A stretch of 64,000 bases of DNA from Microbacterium timonense (GTDB taxonomy: Bacteria > Actinomycetota > Actinomycetes > Actinomycetales > Microbacteriaceae): assembly GCF_900292075.1 (NCBI RefSeq), contig NZ_OLMV01000001.1:248001-312000 (forward strand), given 5' to 3'. The stretch's first letter is position 1. Each line of letters starts with the position of its first letter. The notes under the pieces are model-generated. The model saw only the letters and a program-made list of their open reading frames with translations, was not told the origin of the DNA and did not search any database. Positions 42,803 through 51,621 of the stretch are shown here, one piece after another. The translations under genes were made by a program, and so were the position numbers.

Positions 42803-44610
42803 TGCTTCTTCGGGTAGAACAGGCCCAGGCCCTTGGCCTGCAGGATGCGGTACGCGTCGGCGTACGTCGTCGGATCCTCGTCGTCGCTGCTGCCGTACTT
42901 GGCCAGCAGGAGTCCGAGCAGCCCGCGTCCGGGCGGACTCAGGGGCTTGTCCTTGTGCGGGCCGTTCTTGAGATCGCTGCGTTCGTCCTCCGCGGTGTTC
43001 GGCGGAACGTAGAGCGGATGCACGAGGGGCCACGAGGCGGGATCCCGCGGTTCGTCCAGGTTCACCACTGAGTACAGGTCGCGCGCGTCGGCATCGCGCT
43101 GCGTGAGGGGGCGGAGCCCATGGCGCCTGGCGAGGGTCGCGGCCAGCGCCCCGTGGTGCATCTCGTCGTGGATGACGGTGCGTGCCCGGGTGTACGCCGA
43201 CACCGCGATCGCCGGCACCCGGACGCCCAGGCGGTCGAAGGCGAAGCCCATCTCGCCCGGCGGTTCATCTGCCACCGGCGGAGTGGCCGGTGGCGGCGGC
43301 ACGTGATCGTACGTCCCGCCGTGCTCGTCGAACGTGATGAGCAGGAGCGTGTTGATCGCGTTGGACCCTCGAGGGCTCGCGCTGGTGCGGATGGCGTCGT
43401 ACACGTCGGCCACGAGCTTCTCGCCGGCGCGCACGTCCGACACGGCCGCGTCGATCACGACGTCGTCCTCGACGTCGCTGGCCCGCAGCACGCCCACCGG
43501 CGGGTGGAAGTCGTTGTGGTTGTACACCAGCCGCGGCTCGATGAACGCGTACGCCGGCAGCGTCCCGTTCTTGGCGTCGTCGAAGAAGTCGCTCATGTAG
43601 ACGAAGTGTTCTGTGCGCCAGTACTTCTCCAGCGTGGGCGAATGGAGGATGCCGGTGAGTGAGACGAGCTGCAGCTCGTCGAAGTACACCTTCCATGAGA
43701 TGCCGGCTTCTTCCAGCCGGTCGAACACCGTCGGCACCGGGGGAGCGTCGAGCCATTTGCGGTAGCCGCCGCCGTCGCGGTTCGTGACGAAGCCGTGGGA
43801 CGTGGAGGCGTGGAAGAACGAGCGGTTGCAGTACGTCTGAGAGGGGACGGCGCAGAACCACGCGTCGAAGACCGCGAACTCGCGCGCCAGCGTCGACAGC
43901 ACCGGCACCTGCTCCGGCGAGAACCCGCCCATGATGCGCGAGACGTCGTCCAGGCTCGGCGGGCTGCCCCGCCGGATGCGCTCGAGGTTGTTGCGGTAGT
44001 CGGTGACGAAACCGCCCATCGTGGCGCTCGTGCCGGCGGGCGGTGCGTTGAACGGCGGCCGCATGTCGACGATCTCCGCGGGACCGTTGCCGGGCGGATC
44101 GACGACGCCGAACAGCTGTGTGTTGACGTGGGGGAACTCCTCGCCGGGGTCGGGGTCGGGGCTGCCCATGATCTCGTCGATGGACCCGGTGTAGATGTGG
44201 GCGGCGATGCGCTCGCCGGACGGCGCGGTGTTGGCGTAGTCGCCGAACTCCAGTCCGTCGAACGTCTCGCCGGGTGGGACGGTGCCGGGGGAGTACAGGC
44301 GGCCCAGGAGGTTGTCGAAGGACCGGTTCTCACCCATGATCACGACGATGTGGTCGAACCCGGGTTCGTCGCGCGCCGGCACGGCGCCCAGATCCACCGA
44401 GCCCTCCCGCCCCCCCGCCTCATGGCCGATCGAGGCCCCTGCGGCGGCGCCGATGGCGCCGCCCACCACCAGCCCCGCGGTCGCGGCGCCGCCCATCTTC
44501 AGGAAGTCGCGCCGCGAGCTGCCGCGGCGTTCTGTTTCCGCGCCGACCGGTGCTGCGGCGTCGCCCTCGGGCGTCTCCGCATCGTGTGCGCTGCCACCGT
44601 CCTCCGCCAT
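42799..44610 (-). CDS. Tat-exported phosphoesterase, phospholipase C / acid phosphatase family
   Basis: 603 residues. A twin-arginine signal SSRRDFLKMGG starts at residue 31, after an unusual acidic leader of 30 residues; it is followed by an Ala/Gly-rich hydrophobic stretch. Phosphoesterase family (PF04185) motifs: HIVVIMGENRSFDNLLG, NRSFFHASTSHGF, LLLITFDEHGGTYDHVPPPP. Acts outside the cell on phospholipids or other phosphodiesters. It stands between two leucine catabolism operons without an obvious functional tie. Bacterial phospholipase C enzymes of this family are usually phosphate- or envelope-related. Confidence 0.9.
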   Translation of the reverse strand: MAEDGGSAHDAETPEGDAAAPVGAETERRGSSRRDFLKMGGAATAGLVVGGAIGAAAGASIGHEAGGREGSVDLGAVPARDEPGFDHIVVIMGENRSFDNLLGRLYSPGTVPPGETFDGLEFGDYANTAPSGERIAAHIYTGSIDEIMGSPDPDPGEEFPHVNTQLFGVVDPPGNGPAEIVDMRPPFNAPPAGTSATMGGFVTDYRNNLERIRRGSPPSLDDVSRIMGGFSPEQVPVLSTLAREFAVFDAWFCAVPSQTYCNRSFFHASTSHGFVTNRDGGGYRKWLDAPPVPTVFDRLEEAGISWKVYFDELQLVSLTGILHSPTLEKYWRTEHFVYMSDFFDDAKNGTLPAYAFIEPRLVYNHNDFHPPVGVLRASDVEDDVVIDAAVSDVRAGEKLVADVYDAIRTSASPRGSNAINTLLLITFDEHGGTYDHVPPPPATPPVADEPPGEMGFAFDRLGVRVPAIAVSAYTRARTVIHDEMHHGALAATLARRHGLRPLTQRDADARDLYSVVNLDEPRDPASWPLVHPLYVPPNTAEDERSDLKNGPHKDKPLSPPGRGLLGLLLAKYGSSDDEDPTTYADAYRILQAKGLGLFYPKKH

Positions 44611-44641
44611 GATCCGTCCAGAGTAGGCCAGGAACCCCTGG

Positions 44642-45238
44642 TCAGGCGGTCAAGCAGGCGCGTGCCATCGACTGGAGGATTCCCCGCACGTCGCGCCCGC
44701 CGCTCTCGGTGCGCGCTGCGCGCACCGTGTACGGCGTGGAATTGATGAGGCCGAAGCAGGCGTGAGCCCGGACCCGCAGCTCGTCCTCGTCGCGATCGGG
44801 GTGCACCGTGGAGAGGATGGCGATCCAGACCTCCACGTACTCCCGCTGCAGCCGGCGCACCGTATGGCGATCCTCATCGCTGAGGCTCGCGAGATCACGG
44901 TCCTGAACGCGGATGACGTCCGCGTCGCGCAGGGCGAACTCGACGTGGAAGGCGATGATCGATTCGAGCCGTTCGACGGCATCGTCGTGCGTCGCGAGCA
45001 CGGCGCGCCCGCCTGCGAGGAGCCGTTCGCTGACGCCGACGAGGATGGCGCCCAGCAGCGCCTGCTTGTTCGCGAAGTGCCGATACAGCGCGGGGCCGCT
45101 GACACCGACGGCGCCTCCGATGTCTTCCAGGCTGACGCCGCTGAAGCCGCGCTCGGCGAACAGCGCTGCCGCCTCGTGGAGGATCGCGGCGTGACGGTCC
45201 GCCTTCGCGCGTTCGCGATCGGTGACACCGCTCGTCAT
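44642..45238 (-). CDS. TetR-family regulator, BkaR-like
   Basis: 198 residues. N-terminal TetR helix-turn-helix (HEAAALFAERGFSGVSLEDIGGAVGVSGPALYRHFANKQALLGAI), C-terminal ligand domain of the type found in regulators of acyl-CoA catabolism (PF17932-like; EYVEVWIAILSTVHPD). Divergent from accD1-accA1-fadE-maoC-citE with two operator-like palindromes between them. By position it corresponds to BkaR of Mycobacterium tuberculosis, a repressor of the branched-chain keto-acid operon. An acyl-CoA ligand is likely. Confidence 0.92.
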   Translation of the reverse strand: MTSGVTDRERAKADRHAAILHEAAALFAERGFSGVSLEDIGGAVGVSGPALYRHFANKQALLGAILVGVSERLLAGGRAVLATHDDAVERLESIIAFHVEFALRDADVIRVQDRDLASLSDEDRHTVRRLQREYVEVWIAILSTVHPDRDEDELRVRAHACFGLINSTPYTVRAARTESGGRDVRGILQSMARACLTA

Positions 45239-45251
45239 CTCACTGCTCCGC

Positions 45252-45304
45252 TTGTCATTTCAGTTAAGGCTCGCTAACCTAGACGCCAGTTAGTGAACAC
45301 TAAC
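45252..45304. promoter_or_regulatory. accD1 promoter with two TetR operators
   Basis: Perfect 16-bp palindrome GTTAGTG-AA-CACTAAC at 45289-45304. A second, imperfect 16-bp site with arms GTTA/TAAC lies at 45263-45278, 26 bp upstream. The accD1 promoter reads TTGTCA (45252-45257), 17 nt, TAACCT (45275-45280). One operator thus covers the spacer and -10, the other the start of transcription. On the minus strand, TAGGTT (45276-45281) can serve the regulator gene itself. Confidence 0.85.
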
Positions 45305-45374
45305 CAATCTGGTCGCGTCGGGACAACGGACGTGACCCGATCGTGACGTCGACGGAGATGACGCGAGGAGCTCC

Positions 45375-46979
45375 ATGAGCGTGCTGACCACGACGGCCGT
45401 GCAGGACGAGGAGTTCGAGCGCACGCGCGCTGCGCAGCAGGAGCTCGCCGGTCGGCTGCGCGAGCGGCTCGCCGCGGCGGCCGTCGGCGGTCCGGCAGCG
45501 TCCAGGGACCGTCATGTCGCGCGGGGCAAGCTGCTGCCGCGGGACCGCGTGACCCGCCTGTTGGACGAGGGCAGCCCGTTCCTCGAGGTGGCCCCGCTCG
45601 CCGCCGAAGGTCTGTACGGCGGCGACGCTCCGGCCGCCGGAGTGATCGCCGGCGTCGGGCTCGTCCACGGCCGGCACGTCATGGTGGTGTGCAACGACGC
45701 GACGGTCAAGGGCGGGACCTACTACCCGATGACGGTGAAGAAGCACCTGCGGGCTCAGGAGATCGCTCTGGAGAACCGGCTGCCGTGCGTGTACCTGGTC
45801 GACTCGGGCGGGGCCTTCCTCCCGATGCAGGACGAGGTCTTCCCCGACCGAGATCATTTCGGCCGCATCTTCTTCAATCAGGCCCGGCTGTCGGCGGCGG
45901 GAGTCCCGCAGATCGCGGCGGTGCTCGGCTCGTGCACGGCCGGTGGCGCTTACGTGCCCGCGATGAGCGACGAGACCGTCATCGTCCGCGATCAGGGAAC
46001 CATCTTCCTCGGCGGTCCGCCTCTGGTGAAGGCCGCCATCGGTGAGGTGGTGACGGCCGAGGAGCTCGGTGGCGGGGAGCTCCACGCCCGCCGTTCCGGC
46101 GTCGTCGACCACCTCGCCGAAGACGACGAGCACGCCCTCGAGATCGTCCGGGACATCGTCGCCACCCTGCCGCCGCCGGCGGCGCCGGCCTGGGATGTCG
46201 CCCCGACGGCCGAGCCGGTGGTCGCGGCATCCGATCTCTACGGGGTCGTGCCCGTCGATGTGAACCAGCCGTACGACGTGCGCGAGGTCATCGCGCGCCT
46301 GGTCGACGGCAGCGAGCTGCACGAGTTCAAGCGTGAGTACGGCGACACGCTGGTGACCGGTTTCGCGCGGATCCACGGGCACCCGGTCGGGATCGTGGCC
46401 AACAACGGCGTGCTCTTCAGCGAATCCGCACTCAAGGGCGCGCATTTCATCGAACTGTGCGATCAGCGGGGGATTCCGCTGCTGTTCCTGCAGAACATCT
46501 CGGGATTCATGGTCGGAACCGATGCCGAAGCGGGAGGCATCGCCAAGGACGGGGCGAAGATGGTCACCGCCGTCGCCACGACGCGGGTCCCGAAGCTGAC
46601 GGTCGTCATCGGCGGGTCCTTCGGCGCCGGGAACTACTCGATGTGCGGGCGGGCGTACTCGCCGAGGTTCCTGTGGACCTGGCCGGCGAGCCGCATCTCG
46701 GTGATGGGCGGGAATCAGGCGGCGTCGGTGCTGTCCACCGTGAAACGCGACCAGCTCGAGGCGCGAGGAGAGGACTGGTCCGCCGAGGATCAGGCGGCGT
46801 TCGAGGCGCCCATCCGCGCCCAGTACGAACAGCAGGGCGACCCGTACTACGCGACCGCGCGGCTGTGGGACGACGGGGTGATCGATCCGCTGGACACCCG
46901 TGACCTGCTGGGCCTCGCGCTGGACGTGGTGTCGCGTACGCCGCTGCCCGAACCGCGCTTCGGCGTCTTCCGGATGTGA
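45375..46979 (+). CDS. accD1: Acyl-CoA carboxylase beta subunit, methylcrotonyl-CoA carboxylase type
   Basis: 534 residues, GAGGAG upstream. Carboxyltransferase domains N and [73 protein letters not shown]. These match the methylcrotonyl-CoA carboxylase beta branch (AccD1) rather than AccD5/AccD6 propionyl- or acetyl-CoA types. Works with the next gene product on 3-methylcrotonyl-CoA in leucine breakdown. First gene of a five-gene operon under TetR control. Confidence 0.94.
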   Translation: MSVLTTTAVQDEEFERTRAAQQELAGRLRERLAAAAVGGPAASRDRHVARGKLLPRDRVTRLLDEGSPFLEVAPLAAEGLYGGDAPAAGVIAGVGLVHGRHVMVVCNDATVKGGTYYPMTVKKHLRAQEIALENRLPCVYLVDSGGAFLPMQDEVFPDRDHFGRIFFNQARLSAAGVPQIAAVLGSCTAGGAYVPAMSDETVIVRDQGTIFLGGPPLVKAAIGEVVTAEELGGGELHARRSGVVDHLAEDDEHALEIVRDIVATLPPPAAPAWDVAPTAEPVVAASDLYGVVPVDVNQPYDVREVIARLVDGSELHEFKREYGDTLVTGFARIHGHPVGIVANNGVLFSESALKGAHFIELCDQRGIPLLFLQNISGFMVGTDAEAGGIAKDGAKMVTAVATTRVPKLTVVIGGSFGAGNYSMCGRAYSPRFLWTWPASRISVMGGNQAASVLSTVKRDQLEARGEDWSAEDQAAFEAPIRAQYEQQGDPYYATARLWDDGVIDPLDTRDLLGLALDVVSRTPLPEPRFGVFRM

Positions 46980-46982
46980 GAC

Positions 46983-49073
46983 ATGCTTCCACACGCTCAG
47001 CAGCCAGGTGAGGGCGACCGCCCCGCGATGTTCGAATCCGTCCTCGTCGCCAACCGCGGCGAGATCGCCCGCCGGGTCATCCGCACCCTTCGGCGTCTGG
47101 GCATCCGATCGATCGCCGTCTACAGCGACGCCGACGCCGACGCGCCGCACGTGCGCGAGGCCGACCTCGCGGTGGGCATCGGTCCGGCCGCCGCGACGCG
47201 GTCCTATCTCGACGTCGACGCGGTCGTCGGCGCTGCCGTCGACAGCGGCGCACAGGCGGTGCACCCCGGCTACGGGTTCCTCTCCGAGAACGTGGCGTTC
47301 GCGCGGGCGTGCGCGGCGGCCGGGATCGTCTTCATCGGGCCGGGGGAGCGCGCCCTGGAGATCATGGGTGACAAGATCCGCGCCAAGGACCACGTCGCCG
47401 CCCACGGCGTGCCGACGGTGCCCGGGTTCTCGGCCGCCGGGATGACCGACGCCGAGATCGTCGAGTCCGCTGACCGGACCGGGTATCCGCTGCTCGTGAA
47501 GCCGTCCGCGGGCGGCGGCGGCAAGGGCATGCAGGTCGTGCGGTCCGCCGCGGAGCTCGCCGACGCGCTGGCGACCGCGCGTCGTGTGGCCTCGGCGGCC
47601 TTCGGAGACGACACGCTCCTGCTGGAGCGGCTGATCGAGCGACCGCGCCACATCGAGGTGCAGGTGCTCGCCGACGCGCACGGGCAGGTGCTGCACCTCG
47701 GCGAGCGCGAGTGCACGCTGCAGCGTCGGCATCAGAAGGTCGTCGAAGAGGCGCCGTCGCCGGTGGTGGATGCCGCGACCCGGGCACGCCTGGGCGCCGC
47801 GGCCTGCGCCGCGGCGGCATCGGTGGACTACCGCGGCGCCGGCACCGTCGAGTTCCTGGTCGCCGCCGACCGCCCCGACGAGTTCTTCTTCATCGAGATG
47901 AACACGCGCCTGCAGGTGGAGCATCCGGTCACGGAGCTGGTCACCGGGTTCGATCTCGTCGAGCAGCAGCTGCGCGCCGCGGCCGGTGTTCCCTTGGACC
48001 TCGTTCAGGACGACGTGCGTCTGACGGGCCACGCGATCGAGGCGCGGGTGTATGCGGAGTCGCCCGAGCGCGGCTTCCTGCCGGCGACCGGCGAGGTGCT
48101 CGCGTGGCGGCCTCCCGCATCTGCAGCCCCTGAGGTCGTCGACGTGCGCACCGACTCTGCCGTCGAGACGGGCAGCGTCGTCACGGCCGACTACGACCCG
48201 ATGATCGCCAAGGTGATCGTGCATGCCCGCGACCGATCCACCGCGCTCGCCGCACTCGATCGAGCGCTCGCCGACACCGTGCTCCTCGGCATCGACAGCA
48301 ACATCGGCTTCCTTCGTGAGCTCGTCGCCCAGGACGGGGTGCGGACGGGCGACATGGACACCGGCCTCATCGAACGGATGCCGCCGTACACGGCCCCGCA
48401 ACCGCCGGCGGCTGCGGTGCGCGCCGCGGCCACGCTGACGGTTGGCCGCGCGGACGCTCAGGGCCCACGGCCGGACCGCGCGGGAAGTGTGTGGCGCGAG
48501 CTCGCGAGCTGGCGCGCAGGCGCCGCTCGCGTGCCGACGATCGCGCGGTTCGAGACCGCCGACGGGCGCATCGTCAGCGCCGAGCCCAGCGCGCCAGGCC
48601 CCGTGGTGAGCGCCGGTTCCTCGCAGAGCCGATCGCGGCCGCTGGGGGACGCGCTGCCTGCGGGACTCGCGCTGGCCATCGGGTCCGACGGCACCGTGTG
48701 GGTGCACGCCGAGGGCGGGACGCACCGCCTGCGCCCGCTCACCCGCCGCGCCGCCATGGACAGACGCCTCGCCGCCCGTCGGCGCGACGCCGCGGCATCC
48801 GATCCCGAACTGCGCGCGCCGATGCCGGGCGCCGTCGTGGCCGTGCACGCGGCCGACGGCGCGACCGTCTCCGCCGGAGAGCGGATCGTCACCATCGAGG
48901 CCATGAAGATGGAGCACCCCGTCACGGCCCCCCATGACGGCGTCGTGCGACTGGACGTCGCCGTCGGGGACCAGGTGCGCCGCGATCAGGTGCTCGCGCA
49001 CGTGAGCGCCGCGAGCATCACCGAGACCACCCCCCGCGCAGCGGCTCATGAGGCCGCCGCGATCACCTCCTGA
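46983..49073 (+). CDS. accA1: Biotin-dependent acyl-CoA carboxylase alpha subunit
   Basis: 696 residues from ATG 46983, 3 nt after accD1; ATG 47028 (MFESVLVANRGE) is a serious alternative because homology begins there. Biotin carboxylase domain (about 16-460: VANRGEIARRV, GGGGKGMQVV, EMNTRLQVEHPVTE), a less conserved middle region, and a C-terminal biotinyl domain with K642 in IEAMKMEHPV. Partner of AccD1. Confidence 0.95.
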   Translation: MLPHAQQPGEGDRPAMFESVLVANRGEIARRVIRTLRRLGIRSIAVYSDADADAPHVREADLAVGIGPAAATRSYLDVDAVVGAAVDSGAQAVHPGYGFLSENVAFARACAAAGIVFIGPGERALEIMGDKIRAKDHVAAHGVPTVPGFSAAGMTDAEIVESADRTGYPLLVKPSAGGGGKGMQVVRSAAELADALATARRVASAAFGDDTLLLERLIERPRHIEVQVLADAHGQVLHLGERECTLQRRHQKVVEEAPSPVVDAATRARLGAAACAAAASVDYRGAGTVEFLVAADRPDEFFFIEMNTRLQVEHPVTELVTGFDLVEQQLRAAAGVPLDLVQDDVRLTGHAIEARVYAESPERGFLPATGEVLAWRPPASAAPEVVDVRTDSAVETGSVVTADYDPMIAKVIVHARDRSTALAALDRALADTVLLGIDSNIGFLRELVAQDGVRTGDMDTGLIERMPPYTAPQPPAAAVRAAATLTVGRADAQGPRPDRAGSVWRELASWRAGAARVPTIARFETADGRIVSAEPSAPGPVVSAGSSQSRSRPLGDALPAGLALAIGSDGTVWVHAEGGTHRLRPLTRRAAMDRRLAARRRDAAASDPELRAPMPGAVVAVHAADGATVSAGERIVTIEAMKMEHPVTAPHDGVVRLDVAVGDQVRRDQVLAHVSAASITETTPRAAAHEAAAITS

Positions 49074-49088
49074 CACCCGAGGAGCAGC

Positions 49089-50249
49089 ATGGACAGCTAC
49101 GAGGCCTACGACGTCAGCGACGACGAACGAGAACTCGCCGCGATGGCGCGGCAGTTCGCCGATGAGGTGGTCGCGCCGCGCTCATACGAGGCCGATCGAT
49201 CCCACACCCTGCCGATGGACGTGGTCGCACAGATGGGCGACCTGGGCCTGTTCGGGCTGCCGTTCCCCGAGGAGTACGGCGGACAGGGCGGTGACTACTT
49301 CGCGCTGTGCCTTGCGATCGAGGCGCTCGGCCGCGTCGACCAGTCGATCGCGATCACTCTGGAAGCGGGGGTCAGCCTCGGGGCGATGCCGGTGTTCCGC
49401 TTCGGCACCGAGGAGCAGAAGCAGCAGCTGCTGCCGGATCTCCTCGCCGGCCGGGCGCTGGCCGGTTTCGGTCTGACCGAGCCGGAGGCGGGATCGGATG
49501 CCGGTGCCACCCGCACGACCGCGCGCCTGGACGGCGGAGAGTGGGTCGTGAACGGGTCCAAGCAGTTCATCACCAACTCGGGCACCGAGATCACCCGGTT
49601 CGTCACCGTCACGGCCGTCACCGGCGAGGCCGACGGCCGGAAGGAGATCTCCACGATCATCGTGCCCAACGGCACGCCGGGCTTCACGGTCGAGCCGGGG
49701 TACGACAAGGTGGGATGGCGGGCCTCCGACACGCACCCGCTGACGTTCCAGGACGCGCGCGTTCCCGAGACGAACCTGCTGGGCCGGCGCGGGCGTGGCT
49801 TCGCCAACTTCCTGCACATCCTCGATGAGGGCCGGATCGCGATCGCCGCGCTGGCGACCGGCGCTGCCGAGGGATGCCTCGACGCGGCGGTCGACTACGC
49901 GCGCAAGCGGACGGTGTTCGGCGACCCCCTCGCCGGTCGGCAGGGCATCCAGTTCCTGCTGGCCCGCATGCAGCAGCGGGTGCATGTGGCTCGGCTCGCG
50001 TGGCATCACGCCGCACGCCTGCGGGATGCGGGCAGGCCGTTCAAGACGCAGGCGGCGATGGCGAAGTTGACCGCGAGCGATGCGGCGATGGACAACGCGC
50101 GCGACGCCACGCAGGTGTTCGGGGGGAACGGGTTCATGAACGAGTACCCGGTGGCCCGTCATTACCGCGACTCGAAGATCCTCGAGATCGGCGAGGGCAC
50201 GAACGAGGTGCAGCTGCTCGTGATCGCCCGCGCGCTGGGCGTGGCGTGA
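49089..50249 (+). CDS. Acyl-CoA dehydrogenase, FadE19-like
   Basis: 386 residues, GAGGAGCAG upstream. Motifs LTEPEAGSDAGATRTTA and RDATQVFGGNGFMNEYPVARHYRDSKI; the C-terminal GEGTNEVQLLVIARALG has Glu (about E369) at the catalytic position of medium/short-chain enzymes. In isovaleryl-CoA dehydrogenase, as I recall, this position is not Glu. By position it should oxidise isovaleryl-CoA or another branched short-chain acyl-CoA. FAD-dependent; electrons go to ETF. Confidence 0.93.
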   Translation: MDSYEAYDVSDDERELAAMARQFADEVVAPRSYEADRSHTLPMDVVAQMGDLGLFGLPFPEEYGGQGGDYFALCLAIEALGRVDQSIAITLEAGVSLGAMPVFRFGTEEQKQQLLPDLLAGRALAGFGLTEPEAGSDAGATRTTARLDGGEWVVNGSKQFITNSGTEITRFVTVTAVTGEADGRKEISTIIVPNGTPGFTVEPGYDKVGWRASDTHPLTFQDARVPETNLLGRRGRGFANFLHILDEGRIAIAALATGAAEGCLDAAVDYARKRTVFGDPLAGRQGIQFLLARMQQRVHVARLAWHHAARLRDAGRPFKTQAAMAKLTASDAAMDNARDATQVFGGNGFMNEYPVARHYRDSKILEIGEGTNEVQLLVIARALGVA

Positions 50250-50256
50250 GGGTAGC

Positions 50257-50793
50257 GTGACGGAGGTGAGCGCTGACGCTGCCGGCCGGACCGGCCCCGA
50301 GATCGTGCAGCGCGGGCTGTACTACGACGAGCTCGCGGTGGGAGCCCGCTACGTTCACCGCCCCGGACGCACGGCGACCGAGGCTGACAATGTGCTGTTC
50401 TCCTCGCTCACCATGAACACGCAGGCACTCCACCTGGATGCCGCGTACGCACAGTCGCAGCCGTTCGGCGAGCGCCTGATGAACTCCATGTGGACGCTGG
50501 CGACGATGGTCGGGGCATCCGTCTCCCAGATCACCCAGGGCACCCTGGTGGCCCAGCTCGGTCTCAGCGACATCTCGTTCCCGGCGCCGCTGTTCCACGG
50601 CGACACGCTGTACACCGAGACGGAGGTCGTCGACAAACGACTCTCGGCGTCCCGCCCGGGCCAGGGGATCGTCACGCTGCGCCATACCGGGCGCAACCAG
50701 CGGGGCGAGGTCGTGGCGGTGGCGACCCGCACGGCGCTCATGTGGTGCGCGCCACCGTCCGCGCCCGACGCCTCCGAAGGAGACGCATCATGA
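50257..50793 (+). CDS. MaoC-family (R)-specific enoyl-CoA hydratase
   Basis: 178 residues from GTG 50257; GTG 50266 is possible. Hot-dog fold with the hydratase-2-like segment LTMNTQALHLDAAYAQS (Asn, His). In this operon position the mycobacterial homologue is thought to hydrate 3-methylglutaconyl-CoA (or itaconyl-CoA); that is the expected role here. Its stop overlaps the citE start by ATGA, so hydration and cleavage are produced together. Confidence 0.88.
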   Translation: MTEVSADAAGRTGPEIVQRGLYYDELAVGARYVHRPGRTATEADNVLFSSLTMNTQALHLDAAYAQSQPFGERLMNSMWTLATMVGASVSQITQGTLVAQLGLSDISFPAPLFHGDTLYTETEVVDKRLSASRPGQGIVTLRHTGRNQRGEVVAVATRTALMWCAPPSAPDASEGDAS

Positions 50794-51599
50794 CCTTCGA
50801 TCTCGGACCTGCCCTGCTGTTCTGTCCCGCCGACCGCCCGGAGCGGTACGAGAAGGCCCTGCAGCGCGCCGACGCCGTGATCCTCGATCTCGAGGACGCC
50901 GTCGCCCCCGCCGACAAGACGGCAGCCCGCGGGCATCTGATCGAATCCGAGCTCGACCCCACGCGTGTCATCGTCCGGGTGAACCCGCCCGAGACCGACG
51001 CCTTCCTCGCCGACCTGGCCACGCTGTCGCAGACGGACTACCGGCGCATCATGGTCGCGAAGTCCCAGTCGCCCAAGCGGATCGCGCGGATCGATCCGAG
51101 ATTCGAGATCGTCGCGCTGTGCGAGACGGCCAAGGGCGTCGCACAGGTGGACCGGCTGGCCGCGCTCGACAACGTCGTGGCGCTGATGTGGGGGGCGGAA
51201 GACCTCGTCGCCGATCTCGGCGGCACCTCCAGCCGCAAGCCGAACGGACGCTACCGCGACATCGCCCGGTACGCGCGAGCCCGAGTGCTGCTGGCGGCCG
51301 GGGCACGCGGCAAGGCGGCCATCGACGCCGTGCACCTCGACATCGACGACGCGAAAGGCCTGGCGGCCGAGGCGACGGATGCCGCGGCATCCGGATTCCG
51401 GGCCACGGCGTGCATCCATCCGAGCCAGGTGGCGGTGATCCGGGCGGCATACCGTCCGGACGAGAAGACCGTCGCGTGGGCCCGCGCGGTGCTCGCGGCC
51501 GCCGACCACGAGCGCGGCGTCTTCTCCTACCGGGGACGGATGATCGATGAGCCCGTGCTGCGCCACGCCCGTCGCGTGCTGGCGAGCGCCGACAGGTAG
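50790..51599 (+). CDS. CitE-like lyase (HMG-CoA / citramalyl-CoA lyase)
   Basis: 269 residues from ATG 50790. HpcH/HpaI-type TIM barrel: LLFCPADRPERYEKAL, VILDLEDAVAP (Mg2+ ligands), VRVNPP, ALCETAKGV, WGAEDLVADLGG and ATACIHPSQV. No citrate lyase alpha or gamma subunits are present, so it is a stand-alone CitE. The M. tuberculosis counterpart Rv2498c acts on (R)-HMG-CoA and (S)-citramalyl-CoA, giving leucine breakdown and itaconate detoxification; the same is expected here. Confidence 0.92.
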   Translation: MTFDLGPALLFCPADRPERYEKALQRADAVILDLEDAVAPADKTAARGHLIESELDPTRVIVRVNPPETDAFLADLATLSQTDYRRIMVAKSQSPKRIARIDPRFEIVALCETAKGVAQVDRLAALDNVVALMWGAEDLVADLGGTSSRKPNGRYRDIARYARARVLLAAGARGKAAIDAVHLDIDDAKGLAAEATDAAASGFRATACIHPSQVAVIRAAYRPDEKTVAWARAVLAAADHERGVFSYRGRMIDEPVLRHARRVLASADR

Positions 51600-51621
51600 C
51601 GGGGGACAGGTCTCCCGCTAC
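51596..51621. terminator. Convergent hairpin terminator containing both stop codons
   Basis: 11-bp stem (8 perfect pairs GTAGCGGG/CCCGCTAC, then one G:U and two pairs) with loop CAGG. The left arm contains the citE stop TAG (51597-51599), the right arm the stop of the phosphatase gene on the other strand (51618-51620). Confidence 0.8.

Noticed and set aside
42799..44610. Phospholipase gene as a virulence factor
   Set aside because: The family is widespread in soil actinobacteria; nothing else here suggests host interaction.
45300..49076. 1258-codon open frame on the minus strand opposite accD1-accA1
   Set aside because: Same cause; no recognisable motif and no ribosome site, while the opposite strand holds two full carboxylase subunits.
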